Assembly: GCF_013303125.1 (NCBI RefSeq)
Contig: NZ_JABTTE010000001.1
Span: 276,926 to 340,925, forward strand
Length of the DNA stretch: 64,000 bases
Direction: 5' to 3'
From: Calidifontibacillus erzurumensis
Lineage (GTDB): Bacteria; Bacillota; Bacilli; Bacillales; Bacillaceae_J
The notes under the pieces: model-generated
Database searches by the model: none
Told to the model about the DNA's origin: nothing
Seen by the model: only the letters and a program-made list of their open reading frames with translations
Shown here: piece after piece, positions 7,845 to 17,643 of the stretch
How positions within the stretch are numbered: the first letter of the stretch is position 1
Layout of the letters: the number at the start of each line of letters is the position of its first letter
Program-made: the position numbers and the translations under genes

Positions 7845-9016
7845 TGAACAAATATTTTGCTGATTTGCATATCCATATTGGCAGGACAAAATCAGGGAAG
7901 CCTGTGAAAATCACTGGAGCAAAGTCTTTAACATTGTCAAATATTTTATATGAGGCATCTTTTATAAAAGGAATGGATATGATCGGCGTAATTGATTGTC
8001 ATGTTCCTGAAGTATTACAGGAATTAGTCGATTTAATAGATAAAGGGAGCGTTGAACTCCTAAAGGGTGGGGGTTTGCGTTATGCAAATGTAACACTCAT
8101 ACTAGGATCGGAAATAGAAGTATATGATGACCATTGTAAAGGACCAATGCATGTACTCGCATTTTTTCCGACGATTGATTTAATGGAAACATTTAGCAAG
8201 TGGTTGGCAGAAAGGGTAAAAAATATAAACCTATCCACCCAGCGCATGTATGATACGGGCAAAAATTTACAGCGAAAGGTGAAAGAACTGGGTGGATTGT
8301 TTATCCCAGCGCATGTTTTTACACCTTTTAAAAGTTTGTATGGATCAAGCGCACACGTTTCTCTTACAGAAATTTTAAACCCGGATTGGATTGATGCCAT
8401 TGAGTTAGGTTTAAGCTCGGATACAGAAATGGCAGATCAATTGATGGAACTGCATAGTTATACTTTTTTATCAAACTCCGATGCTCATTCATTAGGTAAA
8501 ATCGCTAGAGAGTATCAAGCAATCTTAATGGAGGAGCCAACTTTTGAGGAGCTTGCGATGGCTCTTCATGAAAAGAATGGAAGAAAAATATTAGCAAATT
8601 ACGGTCTGGATCCAAGGCTTGGGAAATACCATCGTACATCATGTGAAAAATGCTTTACGTTACTTGATGATGCAGAAAATTGTCCAGCATGCGGACATAA
8701 AAGAGCAACGAAAGGTGTGTTTGAACGATTGCAAGAGTTGAAAAATGCGCAGGGAAAGTTTGTAGAAAATCGTAAAATTCGTCCACCTTATATTCACCAA
8801 GTACCTTTGGAATTCATACCGAAGCTTGGTCCGAAAACAATGGACAAGCTGCGAGCACATTTTGGAACAGAAATGAATATTATCCATCATGTCTCTGAAC
8901 AAGAGCTAAAGAAAATTGTAAGTCCAACAATTGCTCATATGATTATACAGGCAAGAAAAGGCGAACTAGCTCTCGCTTCTGGTGGTGGAGGCCACTACGG
9001 GAAAGTAATTGAGTAG
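7844..9016 (+). CDS. Endonuclease Q-like PHP-domain protein
   Basis: A 390-residue protein of the TIGR00375/EndoQ family. The PHP metal-binding signature is at the N-terminus (DLHIH, H9 and H11), with further metal-site candidates GSEIEVYDD (88-96), PAHVF (155-159) and SDAH (212-215). A four-Cys zinc ribbon follows (C267, C270, C280, C283), then a helix-hairpin-helix near FIPKLGPKT. Family members nick DNA 5' of deaminated bases or abasic sites; I infer a repair role. It overlaps nudF by one base, matching the B. subtilis nudF neighbourhood. Confidence 0.8.
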   Translation: MNKYFADLHIHIGRTKSGKPVKITGAKSLTLSNILYEASFIKGMDMIGVIDCHVPEVLQELVDLIDKGSVELLKGGGLRYANVTLILGSEIEVYDDHCKGPMHVLAFFPTIDLMETFSKWLAERVKNINLSTQRMYDTGKNLQRKVKELGGLFIPAHVFTPFKSLYGSSAHVSLTEILNPDWIDAIELGLSSDTEMADQLMELHSYTFLSNSDAHSLGKIAREYQAILMEEPTFEELAMALHEKNGRKILANYGLDPRLGKYHRTSCEKCFTLLDDAENCPACGHKRATKGVFERLQELKNAQGKFVENRKIRPPYIHQVPLEFIPKLGPKTMDKLRAHFGTEMNIIHHVSEQELKKIVSPTIAHMIIQARKGELALASGGGGHYGKVIE

Positions 9017-9064
9017 GAAAATATTGTTAATAGGATTCGCTTTCTACAAAAGATAATAAATAGA

Positions 9065-9093
9065 GTCATAGATTTCCTTTCCCCTCATAGAAT
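9065..9093 (+). promoter_or_regulatory. Candidate sigma-E promoter for spoIIM
   Basis: GTCATAG (9065-9071), a 14-base spacer and CATAGAAT (9086-9093) resemble mother-cell sigma-E elements. spoIIM of B. subtilis is a sigma-E gene, which supports the assignment. Confidence 0.5.
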
Positions 9094-9192
9094 ACAGTAG
9101 AGCGGTACTTAGACTTTGAAACATCTAACCAAAGTCTATCAAGTGTATTTCCAAAAAAGTATTGCTCGACCGATCGACTGAGGGGGATCTTT

Positions 9193-9834
9193 ATGAATCG
9201 AACGTTGAAAGCTGTTTTAATAAAACATTTTCAAGAAAATTCATCGATTTATTTATTTACTACGGTATTGTTTTTAATCGGTGTAATATTTGGCGCTATT
9301 ATTGTTAATAGTTTGAGCTATTCCCAAAAAGAGGATTTATATTATTATTTAAGCCGCTTTTTTGGACAAGTATCGAATGGTGAATTTGCCAGCGCTTCTT
9401 TAATGTTTAAGCAAAGCTTTGTTCATTATGCAAAATATGTTGGATTAATGTGGATTTTAGGATTATCGATCATTGGACTGCCGATCATTTTAATTTTGTT
9501 ATTTTTAAAAGGAATCGTCGTTGGATTTACAGTTGGCTTTTTAGTGAATCAAATGGGATGGTATGGATTTTTGTTGTCATTTGTTTCCGTCTTGCCGCAA
9601 AATTTGCTTTTAGTTCCCGCTTTTATTTTTATTGGAACTGCTGCCATTTCTTTTTCAATAAGAATGATTCGCAAGCAATTTGTTAGAAGAGTGAATGAAC
9701 CGATTTTTCCTTATTTTGTCCGCTATTCTTTTGTCATGGCCGGCATGTTGATCATCATAAGCATTGCTTCTTCTTTCGAAGCCTATATTTCTCCTGTCTT
9801 AATGAAAAATGTTATTGAAATGATCTATAATTAG
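9193..9834 (+). CDS. spoIIM: Stage II sporulation protein M
   Basis: A 213-residue polytopic membrane protein with about five hydrophobic segments (near residues 15-40, 75-100, 105-120, 125-155, 178-200). SpoIIM forms the DMP complex with SpoIID and SpoIIP, which thins septal peptidoglycan and drives engulfment of the forespore. A GAGGGGGAT ribosome-binding site precedes the ATG. It lies between the EndoQ-like gene and fur as in B. subtilis, and its upstream region carries a sigma-E-like promoter. Confidence 0.93.
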   Translation: MNRTLKAVLIKHFQENSSIYLFTTVLFLIGVIFGAIIVNSLSYSQKEDLYYYLSRFFGQVSNGEFASASLMFKQSFVHYAKYVGLMWILGLSIIGLPIILILLFLKGIVVGFTVGFLVNQMGWYGFLLSFVSVLPQNLLLVPAFIFIGTAAISFSIRMIRKQFVRRVNEPIFPYFVRYSFVMAGMLIIISIASSFEAYISPVLMKNVIEMIYN

Positions 9835-9845
9835 AATTATTATAA
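9831..9845 (+). promoter_or_regulatory. Candidate PerR box 1
   Basis: TTAGAATTATTATAA differs at one defined position from the PerR consensus (TTATAAT-N-ATTATAA). It overlaps the spoIIM stop codon, upstream of fur. fur of B. subtilis is under PerR control. Confidence 0.55.
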
Positions 9846-9870
9846 AATAGGAATAAAGGTAATGTATAAT

Positions 9871-9885
9871 TTAGTATAATTCTAA
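9871..9885 (+). promoter_or_regulatory. Candidate PerR/Fur-type box 2
   Basis: TTAGTATAATTCTAA matches the PerR consensus at 11 or 12 of 14 positions, depending on strand. It ends one base before the fur -35 element, a repressing position. Confidence 0.45.
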
Positions 9886-9886
9886 T

Positions 9887-9916
9887 TTGACACCTATTTT
9901 GTCTTTCGCTTATAAT
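9887..9916 (+). promoter_or_regulatory. Sigma-A promoter of fur
   Basis: A perfect TTGACA (9887-9892) and TATAAT (9911-9916) with an 18-base spacer lie 30 bases before the fur ATG. Confidence 0.75.
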
Positions 9917-9946
9917 AATCAATGAAAACGAGGGAGGGGGTCTTCG

Positions 9947-10423
9947 ATGGAAAAAAGAATAGAAAGAATTAAGAAGCAGCTGCATTCTCAAAGCTATAAA
10001 TTAACACCGCAACGTGAAGCAACAGTTCGGGTACTTCTCGAACATGAAGAAGATCATTTAAGTGCGGAAGATGTATACCTCCTCGTGAAAGAAAAATACC
10101 CTGAAATTGGGTTAGCGACAGTTTATAGAACGTTGGAGTTGTTAACAGAATTAAAAATTGTTGATAAAATCAATTTCGGTGATGGTGTTGCCCGTTATGA
10201 TTTACGAAAAGAAGGGGCTGCACATTTTCATCACCATCTAGTATGCATGGAATGTGGCTCTGTTGATGAAGTTGAGGAAGATTTATTAGGTGAAGTCGAA
10301 AAAATAATTGAAAGAGATTGGAATTTTAAAATTAAAGATCATCGCTTGACGTTTCACGGGATTTGCCACCGATGCCATGGCAAAGAAGTGAAGGAAAAGT
10401 ATAGAAACCTTGCCTTTGAATAA
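9947..10423 (+). CDS. fur: Ferric uptake regulator, Fur family
   Basis: A 158-residue Fur-family repressor with an N-terminal winged helix (about residues 1-85, including the VYLLVKEKYPEIGLATVYRT helix region) and a metal-binding dimerisation domain. The His-rich AHFHHHLVCMECG segment and the later CHRCH supply the regulatory site and the Cys4 structural zinc. Position after spoIIM and before the yqzK-xerD segment matches B. subtilis fur rather than perR or zur. It should repress iron uptake genes when Fe(II) is plentiful. GGGAGGGGGT precedes the ATG; the upstream boxes suggest PerR-type control. Confidence 0.9.
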   Translation: MEKRIERIKKQLHSQSYKLTPQREATVRVLLEHEEDHLSAEDVYLLVKEKYPEIGLATVYRTLELLTELKIVDKINFGDGVARYDLRKEGAAHFHHHLVCMECGSVDEVEEDLLGEVEKIIERDWNFKIKDHRLTFHGICHRCHGKEVKEKYRNLAFE

Positions 10424-10441
10424 GGGAAGGTTATTTTTTTG
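10405..10441 (+). terminator. Terminator of fur
   Basis: AAACCTTGCC pairs with GGGAAGGTT, followed by ATTTTTTTG. The 5' arm lies inside the last codons of fur. Confidence 0.75.
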
Positions 10442-10520
10442 TTTATAGGAAACTTGGATGCAGATTTTTAATGACATGTTATAATAATAAGCGAATGTAT
10501 GGTAGATAAGGATGACGAAC

Positions 10521-12725
10521 ATGACCAATCATGAAAATGCGAAAAAGAAAAAGAAATCACATATTCCTTTTCGTTTAAATTTTTTATTTTTCACTGTTTT
10601 TCTTTTATTTTCAATTATTATCTTAAGGCTTGGAGTCGTGCAAATTGCCAATGGAGAAATGTATAAAAAAGAACTTGAACGTACGGAAAATATCATTGTA
10701 GAAAATCCGGTGCCCCGCGGGAAAATATATGACCGCAAGTGGCGGACGATCGTGGATAATGAGCCGGTGAATGCAATTGTATATTCACGTATGCCCGGCA
10801 CTTCCCAAAAGGAAAGGTTGGAGGTAGCAACAAAGCTGGCTCAATACATTGATGTACCAATCGATGATATTTCTGAAAAAGATGAGCGCGATTTAAAAGA
10901 CTATTGGCTGATTAAATTTCCTGAAAAAGCGAAAGAAAAGTATACACAGGAAGAGTTTGAAAAGCTTGAAGATGATGAATTGTATAAGCTTCAACTCAAG
11001 CGGATTACAGAAGAGGATTTAGCTGTTTTTACACCTCAGGAGTTAGAAATTTTTAAAATTAAACGCGAGCTTGATCGTGGATATGACTTAACATTAAATA
11101 TTGTAAAAGATAATGTAACTCAAAAGGAATTTGCCCTTGTCAGCGAACATTTAAGCGAGCTTCCCGGCATTGATATCATGACAAACTGGGACAGGAAGTA
11201 TAATTATGGCTCAACATTCCAAACCATTTTGGGCAATGTTACAAGAGGGCTGCCTGCTGAAAAAATTGACTATTATTTAGCGCGGGGTTATAGCCGTAAT
11301 GATCGAATAGGGGCTAGTTATATTGAGGAACAGTATGAAGATGTTTTAAAAGGAAATAAAGAAAAAATTAAATATATTAAAGATAAAAGCGGAAACATTC
11401 TTTCGACTGAAGTAGTTTCAGAAGGGGAGCGCGGTCAAGATCTTGTATTAACAATTGATATGGAATTGCAAAAGCGGGTTGAACAAATTATTACTGAAGA
11501 ATTAATCAAGGCAAAGAAGTCTTCAGGAAACTTTTTATTGGATCGTGCTTTTGTTGTCATGATGAATCCAAAAACAGGTGAAATTTTGGCACTTGCCGGG
11601 AAACAATTGCAAAATAAAAATGGCAAACTCGAAGTACAAGATTTCGCAATTGGCACGATGACGAGCCAATATGAAATGGGATCAGCTGTTAAAGGGGCAA
11701 CGATTTTGACAGGATACCAGACAGGTGCAATCAAACCTGGTACAGTTCTAGTTGACGAACCCCTGAAAATTAAAGGAACACCTTTAACAGGTTCCTATCA
11801 AAGAATGGGTGCTATCAATGATCTAACAGCATTAAAAAAATCATCGAACGTTTATATGTTTAAGACTACGATTAATATGGCTAACGCTGTTTACCGCTAT
11901 GGTGAATCATTGAATATCCAACCGAAATATTTTGATTTGATGCGTTATTATTTCAATCAATTTGGTTTAGGTGTTAAAACGGGTATTGATTTGCCGAATG
12001 AAGCAACTGGCTATACTGGAACAGATGTTACACCTGGTTTGTTATTATTCTTTAGCATTGGCCAATACGATTCTTATACACCTTTGCAGATGGCGCAATA
12101 TGTGTCAACAATTGCAAATGGCGGTTACCGTATGAAGCCTTTGATCGTCAAGGAAATTAGAAAGCCGATGACCGATCAAGAGATGGGGAATGTTTTACAC
12201 GAATTTAAACCGCAAGTGTTAAATAAAATAGATATGGAAGAACAGTACGTAAAGCGAGTCCAGGAAGGATTTCGTCAAGTCTTTCAAGAGCCGGGTGGTA
12301 CGGCCTATGCCTACTTCGGAAATGCACCATATAATCCTGCTGGCAAAACAGGAACAGCGCAGAGCCGCTATTATGGTCCAAAGCGGGAATATTACGGAGC
12401 TAAAACTTATAATTTGAGTCTTATTGGTTATGCTCCATTTGATAATCCTGAAGTAGCATTTTCCGTTGTCGTACCGTGGGTAAGTACAGATAAACATCCA
12501 GTAAATAAATATATTGGCCGCCGTATTATGGATGCCTATTTCGAACTAAAGAAAACAGAGACCATCCCTTCAACAGAAGAAAGCGAAGCAGCAGTTGAAA
12601 CTATGGGTGGGAATGGGACTCAACCTGAAAATGGAAATATAAATGCAAATATAAATCAAAATACGAATGGTAATGAAAATGTAAATACAAATGGAGATGA
12701 AAATCAATCTTCCATGCAAGAATAA
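10521..12725 (+). CDS. Class B penicillin-binding protein (transpeptidase, PbpA/PbpH-like)
   Basis: About 734 residues: a Lys-rich cytoplasmic tail, one membrane anchor (about residues 20-43), a PBP dimerisation domain with VPRGKIYDR (64-72), and a transpeptidase domain. Motifs are SAVK (S388, K391), SSN (441-443) and KTG (609-611). It should cross-link peptidoglycan during elongation, like the redundant PbpA/PbpH pair of B. subtilis. The last ~45 residues are a low-complexity Asn/Gly/Glu tail. AAGGA at 10508-10512 is 8 bases from the ATG at 10521, while the ATG at 10512 overlaps it. B. subtilis has no PBP gene between fur and yqzK, so this is a local rearrangement. Confidence 0.9.
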   Translation: MTNHENAKKKKKSHIPFRLNFLFFTVFLLFSIIILRLGVVQIANGEMYKKELERTENIIVENPVPRGKIYDRKWRTIVDNEPVNAIVYSRMPGTSQKERLEVATKLAQYIDVPIDDISEKDERDLKDYWLIKFPEKAKEKYTQEEFEKLEDDELYKLQLKRITEEDLAVFTPQELEIFKIKRELDRGYDLTLNIVKDNVTQKEFALVSEHLSELPGIDIMTNWDRKYNYGSTFQTILGNVTRGLPAEKIDYYLARGYSRNDRIGASYIEEQYEDVLKGNKEKIKYIKDKSGNILSTEVVSEGERGQDLVLTIDMELQKRVEQIITEELIKAKKSSGNFLLDRAFVVMMNPKTGEILALAGKQLQNKNGKLEVQDFAIGTMTSQYEMGSAVKGATILTGYQTGAIKPGTVLVDEPLKIKGTPLTGSYQRMGAINDLTALKKSSNVYMFKTTINMANAVYRYGESLNIQPKYFDLMRYYFNQFGLGVKTGIDLPNEATGYTGTDVTPGLLLFFSIGQYDSYTPLQMAQYVSTIANGGYRMKPLIVKEIRKPMTDQEMGNVLHEFKPQVLNKIDMEEQYVKRVQEGFRQVFQEPGGTAYAYFGNAPYNPAGKTGTAQSRYYGPKREYYGAKTYNLSLIGYAPFDNPEVAFSVVVPWVSTDKHPVNKYIGRRIMDAYFELKKTETIPSTEESEAAVETMGGNGTQPENGNINANINQNTNGNENVNTNGDENQSSMQE

Positions 12726-12734
12726 TTTTAAAGT

Positions 12735-12773
12735 AATAGGCCTCGATTAGTAAAATCGATGGCCTATTTTTAT
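12735..12773 (+). terminator. Terminator of the PBP gene
   Basis: ATAGGCC-TCGAT pairs with ATCGA-TGGCCTAT, followed by TTTTTAT. Confidence 0.85.
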
Positions 12774-12826
12774 ACACAAAATCTTTAAATTAATAACCTT
12801 CATTCAGCTTTTCGTTCTCAAATCGA

Positions 12827-13108
12827 TTACTGCTTTTCTTGCAATAATTGTTCCATTAAAGAGGTATATACTTGTAATAGTTGAATTTTTACAACTGGAT
12901 CTAGATTTGCATTTAGAATCCGTTTCGTTCCTAAATAAAATTTCACATGTGGTGTAGTCCGCACTCTTGGATGGCTGTTTTCATCTTTTAATTCCTTCAT
13001 AATAGTCTTTTTTAATGTTGCTTCAGCATCATGTTCAGTCGCTAAAATACGGTTTTTTCCCAATGATTTATAGGCTTCTAGCAATTCATCATAGTTGAAA
13101 GTAGTCAT
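12827..13108 (-). CDS. Hypothetical protein, 93 residues
   Basis: A small minus-strand gene facing away from the T-box. I do not recognise the family. The sequence is mostly helical and charged, begins TTFNYDELLEAYKSLG, and has no signal peptide, membrane segment or cysteine. Coding is supported by a strong AGGAGG 9 bases before the ATG at 13108 (3 bases from the ATG at 13114) and by its isolation between a terminator and a divergent promoter. It belongs to the block between fur and yqzK that differs from B. subtilis. Confidence 0.6.
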   Translation of the reverse strand: MTTFNYDELLEAYKSLGKNRILATEHDAEATLKKTIMKELKDENSHPRVRTTPHVKFYLGTKRILNANLDPVVKIQLLQVYTSLMEQLLQEKQ

Positions 13109-13183
13109 AAACATAAGCCTCCTGAATGTTGCATTTATTTAAAATTAGAGTAAAATAATTAATGGAAATGGGCAAGGTATATC

Positions 13184-13212
13184 TTGACGCTAGATTTGTG
13201 AATTGATATCAT
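13184..13212 (+). promoter_or_regulatory. Sigma-A promoter of the glyS T-box leader
   Basis: TTGACG (13184-13189), 17 bases, TATCAT (13207-13212). The predicted start near 13219 gives a leader of about 310 bases. Confidence 0.65.
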
Positions 13213-13219
13213 AACATAC

Positions 13220-13480
13220 AAATTTATATTTTGAAAACGATGAAAGACCAATAGTAGCTGAAATTCATCTTTTATAGCGAGCAAGGGATGGTGGAAGCCT
13301 TGCAAAGATATTCAGTGAAACGGCAGTCTGGAGTTTATTGTAAAAAGTGGGTACATCTGATATTAAAGTATTTCATCGAATTCTAAAACATGTTTGAAGA
13401 TGTACCAATTAGGGTGGAACCGCGGGAAATGCTCTCGTCCCTAAGCTTTATAAGGCTTAGAGGCGAGAGCTTTTTGTATT
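13220..13480 (+). promoter_or_regulatory. T-box riboswitch (glycine)
   Basis: The conserved T-box core AGGGTGGAACCGCGGG lies at 13411-13426. A terminator stem follows (GCTCTCG 13431-13437 with CGAGAGC 13464-13470, then TTTTT). The likely specifier is GGC at 13322-13324, within GAAACGGCAG, a glycine codon followed by a purine. Uncharged tRNA-Gly should stabilise the antiterminator and allow glyS expression. Confidence 0.92.
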
Positions 13481-13533
13481 TCTTATGATCAATTTTAAGA
13501 TTTAACAAAAAAAATTGTAAGGAGTGTATGGAA

Positions 13534-14922
13534 TTGGCAGTAGAAAAAACAATGGATCAAATTGTGGCCGTGGCTAAACACCGTGGCTTTGTCTTTCCTG
13601 GTTCAGAAATTTACGGTGGACTTGCGAATACATGGGACTATGGTCCGCTTGGTACTGAGTTGAAAAACAATATAAAAAAAGCTTGGTGGCAAAAGTTTGT
13701 ACAAAGCTCACCTTACAATGTCGGTTTAGATGCAGCGATTTTAATGAATCCAAAAACATGGGAAGCATCAGGCCATCTCGGAAATTTCAATGACCCAATG
13801 ATTGACTGTAAACAATGTAAAGCTAGACATCGTGCTGATAAGCTAATCGAAAATGCATTAGATGAAAAAGGAATTGAAATGATTGTTGACGGCTTGCCAT
13901 TTGAAAAAATGGAAGAGCTCATTAAAGAACATGATATTGTTTGTCCTGATTGTGGAAGCAAAGACTTCACACAAATTCGCCAATTTAATTTAATGTTTAA
14001 AACATTCCAAGGTGTAACAGAATCAAGTGCAAATGAAATTTACCTTCGACCAGAAACAGCCCAAGGTATTTTTGTAAACTTTAAAAACGTACAGCGCACG
14101 ATGAGAAAGAAGCTGCCATTTGGGATTGCTCAAATCGGAAAAAGCTTTCGAAATGAGATTACACCTGGAAACTTCACGTTCCGTACAAGAGAATTTGAAC
14201 AAATGGAGCTAGAGTTTTTTTGCAAACCAGGTGAAGAATTAAAATGGCATGAGTATTGGCTTAATTTCTGTGAAAATTGGCTTTTGTCATTAGGAATGAC
14301 AAAAGAAAATATCCGTTTGCGTGAGCATTCAAAAGAAGAATTATCCCATTACAGCAATGCAACAACAGATATTGAATATAAATTCCCGTTTGGTTGGGGT
14401 GAGCTATGGGGCATTGCTTCCCGTACCGATTACGACTTAAAACAGCATATGGAATATTCAGGTGAAGATTTCCATTATCACGATCAAGAAACAAACGAAC
14501 GTTACATTCCATATTGCATTGAGCCATCGTTGGGTGCTGACCGCGTTGCTTTAGCCTTTTTAATTGATGCATATGATGAAGAACAGTTAGAAGATGGAAC
14601 AACACGCTCAGTGATGCATTTCCATCCTGCATTGGCACCTTATAAAGCGGCGATTTTACCATTATCGAAAAAACTTTCTGAAGAAGCACGAGCTATTTAC
14701 GAGGAGCTATCGAACTACTTTATGGTTGATTATGATGAATCAGGCTCTATTGGCAAACGTTACCGCCGCCATGATGAAATCGGTACTCCATTCTGCATTA
14801 CGTACGACTTTGATTCAAAAGAAGATCAAATGGTAACAGTCCGCGACCGCGATACGATGGAGCAACAGCGGATTCCAATTGCTGAACTAAAAAGCTTCAT
14901 CGAAGAAAAAATAAGATTTTAA
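13534..14922 (+). CDS. glyS: Glycyl-tRNA synthetase, single-chain type
   Basis: About 462 residues: the homodimeric class II GlyRS of the archaeal/eukaryotic type, not the alpha2-beta2 GlyQS enzyme of B. subtilis. Hallmarks are [15 protein letters not shown] near the start, the zinc-type Cys pairs (CKQC and CPDC), motif 2 around FRNEITP...[14 protein letters not shown], and motif 3 near GADRVALAF. The anticodon-binding domain occupies the last ~100 residues. AAGGAG (13519-13524) is 9 bases from the TTG at 13534 and 3 from the ATG at 13528; the TTG is preferred. A glycine T-box directly upstream agrees with the function. Confidence 0.95.
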   Translation: MAVEKTMDQIVAVAKHRGFVFPGSEIYGGLANTWDYGPLGTELKNNIKKAWWQKFVQSSPYNVGLDAAILMNPKTWEASGHLGNFNDPMIDCKQCKARHRADKLIENALDEKGIEMIVDGLPFEKMEELIKEHDIVCPDCGSKDFTQIRQFNLMFKTFQGVTESSANEIYLRPETAQGIFVNFKNVQRTMRKKLPFGIAQIGKSFRNEITPGNFTFRTREFEQMELEFFCKPGEELKWHEYWLNFCENWLLSLGMTKENIRLREHSKEELSHYSNATTDIEYKFPFGWGELWGIASRTDYDLKQHMEYSGEDFHYHDQETNERYIPYCIEPSLGADRVALAFLIDAYDEEQLEDGTTRSVMHFHPALAPYKAAILPLSKKLSEEARAIYEELSNYFMVDYDESGSIGKRYRRHDEIGTPFCITYDFDSKEDQMVTVRDRDTMEQQRIPIAELKSFIEEKIRF

Positions 14923-14930
14923 CCATTATA

Positions 14931-14967
14931 GGAGGGTGTTCTAATGAGAAGAACATCCTCTTATTTT
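14931..14967 (+). terminator. Terminator of glyS
   Basis: GGAGGGTGTTCT pairs with AGAACATCCTC (one G-U), followed by TTATTTTAT. Confidence 0.75.
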
Positions 14968-15256
14968 ATAGAAAACACTGCTCGTTAACTAATATTCAAA
15001 TATTGAAATGACTTCTTATAAATGTTGTAGTGCGTCTTTCTTGATCAAAATGATTCAGGATTAAAGGTAAGATTTGCTTAGATTTCTGATTTCTTGTGCA
15101 CCCCCTACCCCATTTACAAATTCCACATTTTTCTGTACTTTAGAATTAATAGAAATGTTCTTCTTTTCCACCAATGTATAAAATTTCCCATTGTTGACAT
15201 ATCTTTTAATAGAGGGTTGTACACCGATGCAAAAGATGGTGGTGGAGGAATGGGAA

Positions 15257-15481
15257 ATGTCATTTGTGAAAATTGTATTTGATACATTGAAAGTGTTTAT
15301 ATTATTTACTGGTTGTACATTGCTTTTTTATTATGGGATTGTTTGGCTTCATCAAGAGTATGAACATTATCACCGTTATGACGAGCCGGAAGGCGGTGCA
15401 TTAAAGGTGTCGGCGCATTATGTTGAAGAGTCGCCATCTTGGCTGGACCGGCTGATTTATTTTTATCAAACAGGTGAATAA
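15257..15481 (+). CDS. yqzK: YqzK-like membrane protein (DUF4227)
   Basis: A 74-residue protein with one N-terminal membrane helix (LKVFILFTGCTLLFYYGIVW, about residues 9-28) and a soluble tail with His/Tyr-rich and Pro-Glu segments. It resembles B. subtilis YqzK in size, motif and place before xerD. GGAGG at 15244-15248 is 8 bases from the ATG at 15257; the longer upstream reading from 15191 has no such site. Function unknown. xerD starts 18 bases after its stop, so they are probably cotranscribed. Confidence 0.8.
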   Translation: MSFVKIVFDTLKVFILFTGCTLLFYYGIVWLHQEYEHYHRYDEPEGGALKVSAHYVEESPSWLDRLIYFYQTGE

Positions 15482-15499
15482 TGAAGGAGTTTTTAATAT

Positions 15500-16393
15500 A
15501 TGGATAACTATTTAGACAATTTTTTGCATTATTTAACGGTTGAGAAGAAAGCGGCAGCTAATACGATTGATTCGTACCGAAGAGATTTAAAACAATATAT
15601 AAAATATTTGAAGTGCTCGCTTTCTATTAGTTCATTGAGGGAAGTTACACGCATTCATATTTTAAATTATTTGGCATTTTTAAAACAACAAGGAAAGGCG
15701 GGAACGTCCATTGCTAGAAATGTTTCGGCATTACGGGCGTTCCATCAATTTTTATTACGAAAACAAGCAGTTGACGATGATCCGACTGTTTCTATTCAAT
15801 TGCCGCAGCTTGAAAAAAAAATGCCGACTATACTTTCGCAAAATGAGGTCGAGGCATTATTAAATGTCCCAATCGGGGATGATGAATTTGAAATTCGCGA
15901 TAAAGCGATGTTGGAATTATTATATGCGACGGGTATTCGAGTTTCAGAGCTTGTTGCATTAGATCTATCTGATGTTCATCTTACGCTTGGATTTGTTCGC
16001 TGTGGCGGAAAAGGTAAGAAAGAACGGATCATCCCGCTAGGAAATATGGCTAAAAACGCTTTAACGAATTATTTAGAAAATGCAAGGGGACGTCTGCAAA
16101 AGAATAGGGAAACGTGCAATGCCTTATTTTTAAATCATCATGGTGAAAGATTATCGAGACAAGGATTTTGGAAAATTATAAAGAAACTTGCACAAAAAGC
16201 GAATATTTCTACTGAATTAACACCTCATACGTTACGGCATTCATTTGCTGCCCATCTGATAGAGAATGGTGCTGATCTTCGAGCTGTTCAGGAAATGCTA
16301 GGTCATGCTGATATTTCTTCAACACAAATTTACACTAAAGTTTCAAAAGCTAGATTAGCAGATATTTATAAAACATACCATCCGCGTGCTTAA
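15500..16393 (+). CDS. xerD: Site-specific tyrosine recombinase XerD
   Basis: A 297-residue tyrosine recombinase with an N-terminal SAM-like core-binding domain (about 1-90) and a catalytic domain containing R147 (GIRVSE), the beta-hairpin Lys (CGGKGKKE), H243 and R246 (HTLRHSF), H269 (LGHADI) and nucleophile Y278 (IYTKV). XerD works with a second recombinase (CodV in Bacillus) at the dif site to resolve chromosome dimers. Length and context (yqzK-xerD-deoB) match B. subtilis xerD/ripX. AAGGAG precedes the ATG. Confidence 0.95.
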   Translation: MDNYLDNFLHYLTVEKKAAANTIDSYRRDLKQYIKYLKCSLSISSLREVTRIHILNYLAFLKQQGKAGTSIARNVSALRAFHQFLLRKQAVDDDPTVSIQLPQLEKKMPTILSQNEVEALLNVPIGDDEFEIRDKAMLELLYATGIRVSELVALDLSDVHLTLGFVRCGGKGKKERIIPLGNMAKNALTNYLENARGRLQKNRETCNALFLNHHGERLSRQGFWKIIKKLAQKANISTELTPHTLRHSFAAHLIENGADLRAVQEMLGHADISSTQIYTKVSKARLADIYKTYHPRA

Positions 16394-16455
16394 AAATTAT
16401 TGCAAAATAATTGATCGACGCAAAAAGAAAAGTATTTTAAGGGAGGATTCATATT

Positions 16456-17631
16456 GTGAACTTTAAACGCATTTTTTTGATCGTCATGGATTCAGTTGGC
16501 ATTGGCGAAGCACCTGACGCTGAACAGTATGGCGATAAAGGAGCTGATACTCTAGGGCATATTGCGGAATATATGAACGGACTTAACATGCCAAATATGG
16601 CCAAGCTTGGGCTTAGTAATATTAGAGAAATAAAAGGAGTTCCAAAAGCTAAGCGGCCGCTTGCTCATTATTCGAAAATGCAAGAAGCGTCCGTCGGCAA
16701 AGATACGATGACAGGACATTGGGAATTAATGGGGTTGTTTATCGATACACCATTTCAAACGTTCCCAAATGGGTTTCCAGAAGAGCTCATTGAACAACTT
16801 GAAAAACGCACGGGAAGAAAAGTCATTGGCAACAAACCAGCATCTGGAACTGAGATTATAAAAGAACTCGGTCAACAACATATGGAAACAGGTCATATTA
16901 TTGTCTACACATCTGCAGATTCAGTTTTGCAAATCGCTTGTCATGAAAAAATTGTACCTTTAGATGAACTTTATAAAATATGTGAAATTGCCCGAGAACT
17001 AACTTTAAATGAAAAATATATGGTCGGCCGAGTGATTGCCCGACCTTTTATCGGAAGTGAACCGAATCAATTTGAAAGGACAGCAAATCGCCGAGATTAT
17101 GCTCTCAAACCATTTGAACGGACAGTGTTAAATGAGTTAAAAGATCATAATTTTGATGTTCTTGCCGTTGGGAAAATTTCCGATATTTTTAATGGTGAAG
17201 GAATCACCCAATCAATCAAGACGAAATCAAACTTGGATGGAATGGACCGTCTAATTGATACTTTTACGATGGATTTTACGGGTTTATGCTTTTTAAATTT
17301 GGTCGACTTTGATGCGAAATATGGCCACCGCCGTGATCCTGAAGGATACGGGAAAGCGCTTGAGGAATTTGATAAGCGTTTAGGTGAAGTATTTCCGCTC
17401 ATGAAAGATGATGACTTACTCATCATCACCGCTGACCATGGAAATGACCCTGTACACCATGGCACTGATCATACGAGGGAATTTGTGCCCCTTTTAATTT
17501 ATCATAAAGGAATCGAAGTAGGGCGGTCTTTACCACAATCAAAAACATTTGCTGATGTCGGGGCGACGATCGCACATAATTTTGCAGTTCCGATGCCAAA
17601 GCATGGTCAAAGCCTTTTACCATTTATTTAA
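16456..17631 (+). CDS. deoB: Phosphopentomutase
   Basis: A 391-residue alkaline-phosphatase-superfamily enzyme interconverting (deoxy)ribose-1-phosphate and -5-phosphate. Metal-site motifs are [13 protein letters not shown] near the N-terminus with the DTMTGHWE nucleophile region, and [20 protein letters not shown] and DHTREFVP toward the C-terminus. It starts at GTG behind GGGAGGA. It opens the nucleoside-salvage operon (deoB, two PNP genes, pdp), feeding sugar phosphates from nucleoside phosphorolysis into central metabolism. The B. subtilis name is drm. Confidence 0.96.
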   Translation: MNFKRIFLIVMDSVGIGEAPDAEQYGDKGADTLGHIAEYMNGLNMPNMAKLGLSNIREIKGVPKAKRPLAHYSKMQEASVGKDTMTGHWELMGLFIDTPFQTFPNGFPEELIEQLEKRTGRKVIGNKPASGTEIIKELGQQHMETGHIIVYTSADSVLQIACHEKIVPLDELYKICEIARELTLNEKYMVGRVIARPFIGSEPNQFERTANRRDYALKPFERTVLNELKDHNFDVLAVGKISDIFNGEGITQSIKTKSNLDGMDRLIDTFTMDFTGLCFLNLVDFDAKYGHRRDPEGYGKALEEFDKRLGEVFPLMKDDDLLIITADHGNDPVHHGTDHTREFVPLLIYHKGIEVGRSLPQSKTFADVGATIAHNFAVPMPKHGQSLLPFI

Positions 17632-17643
17632 GGAGATGATTGT

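Noticed and set aside
15094..15282. 62-codon ORF before yqzK
   Set aside because: No ribosome-binding site, overlaps the supported yqzK start and has no recognisable content.
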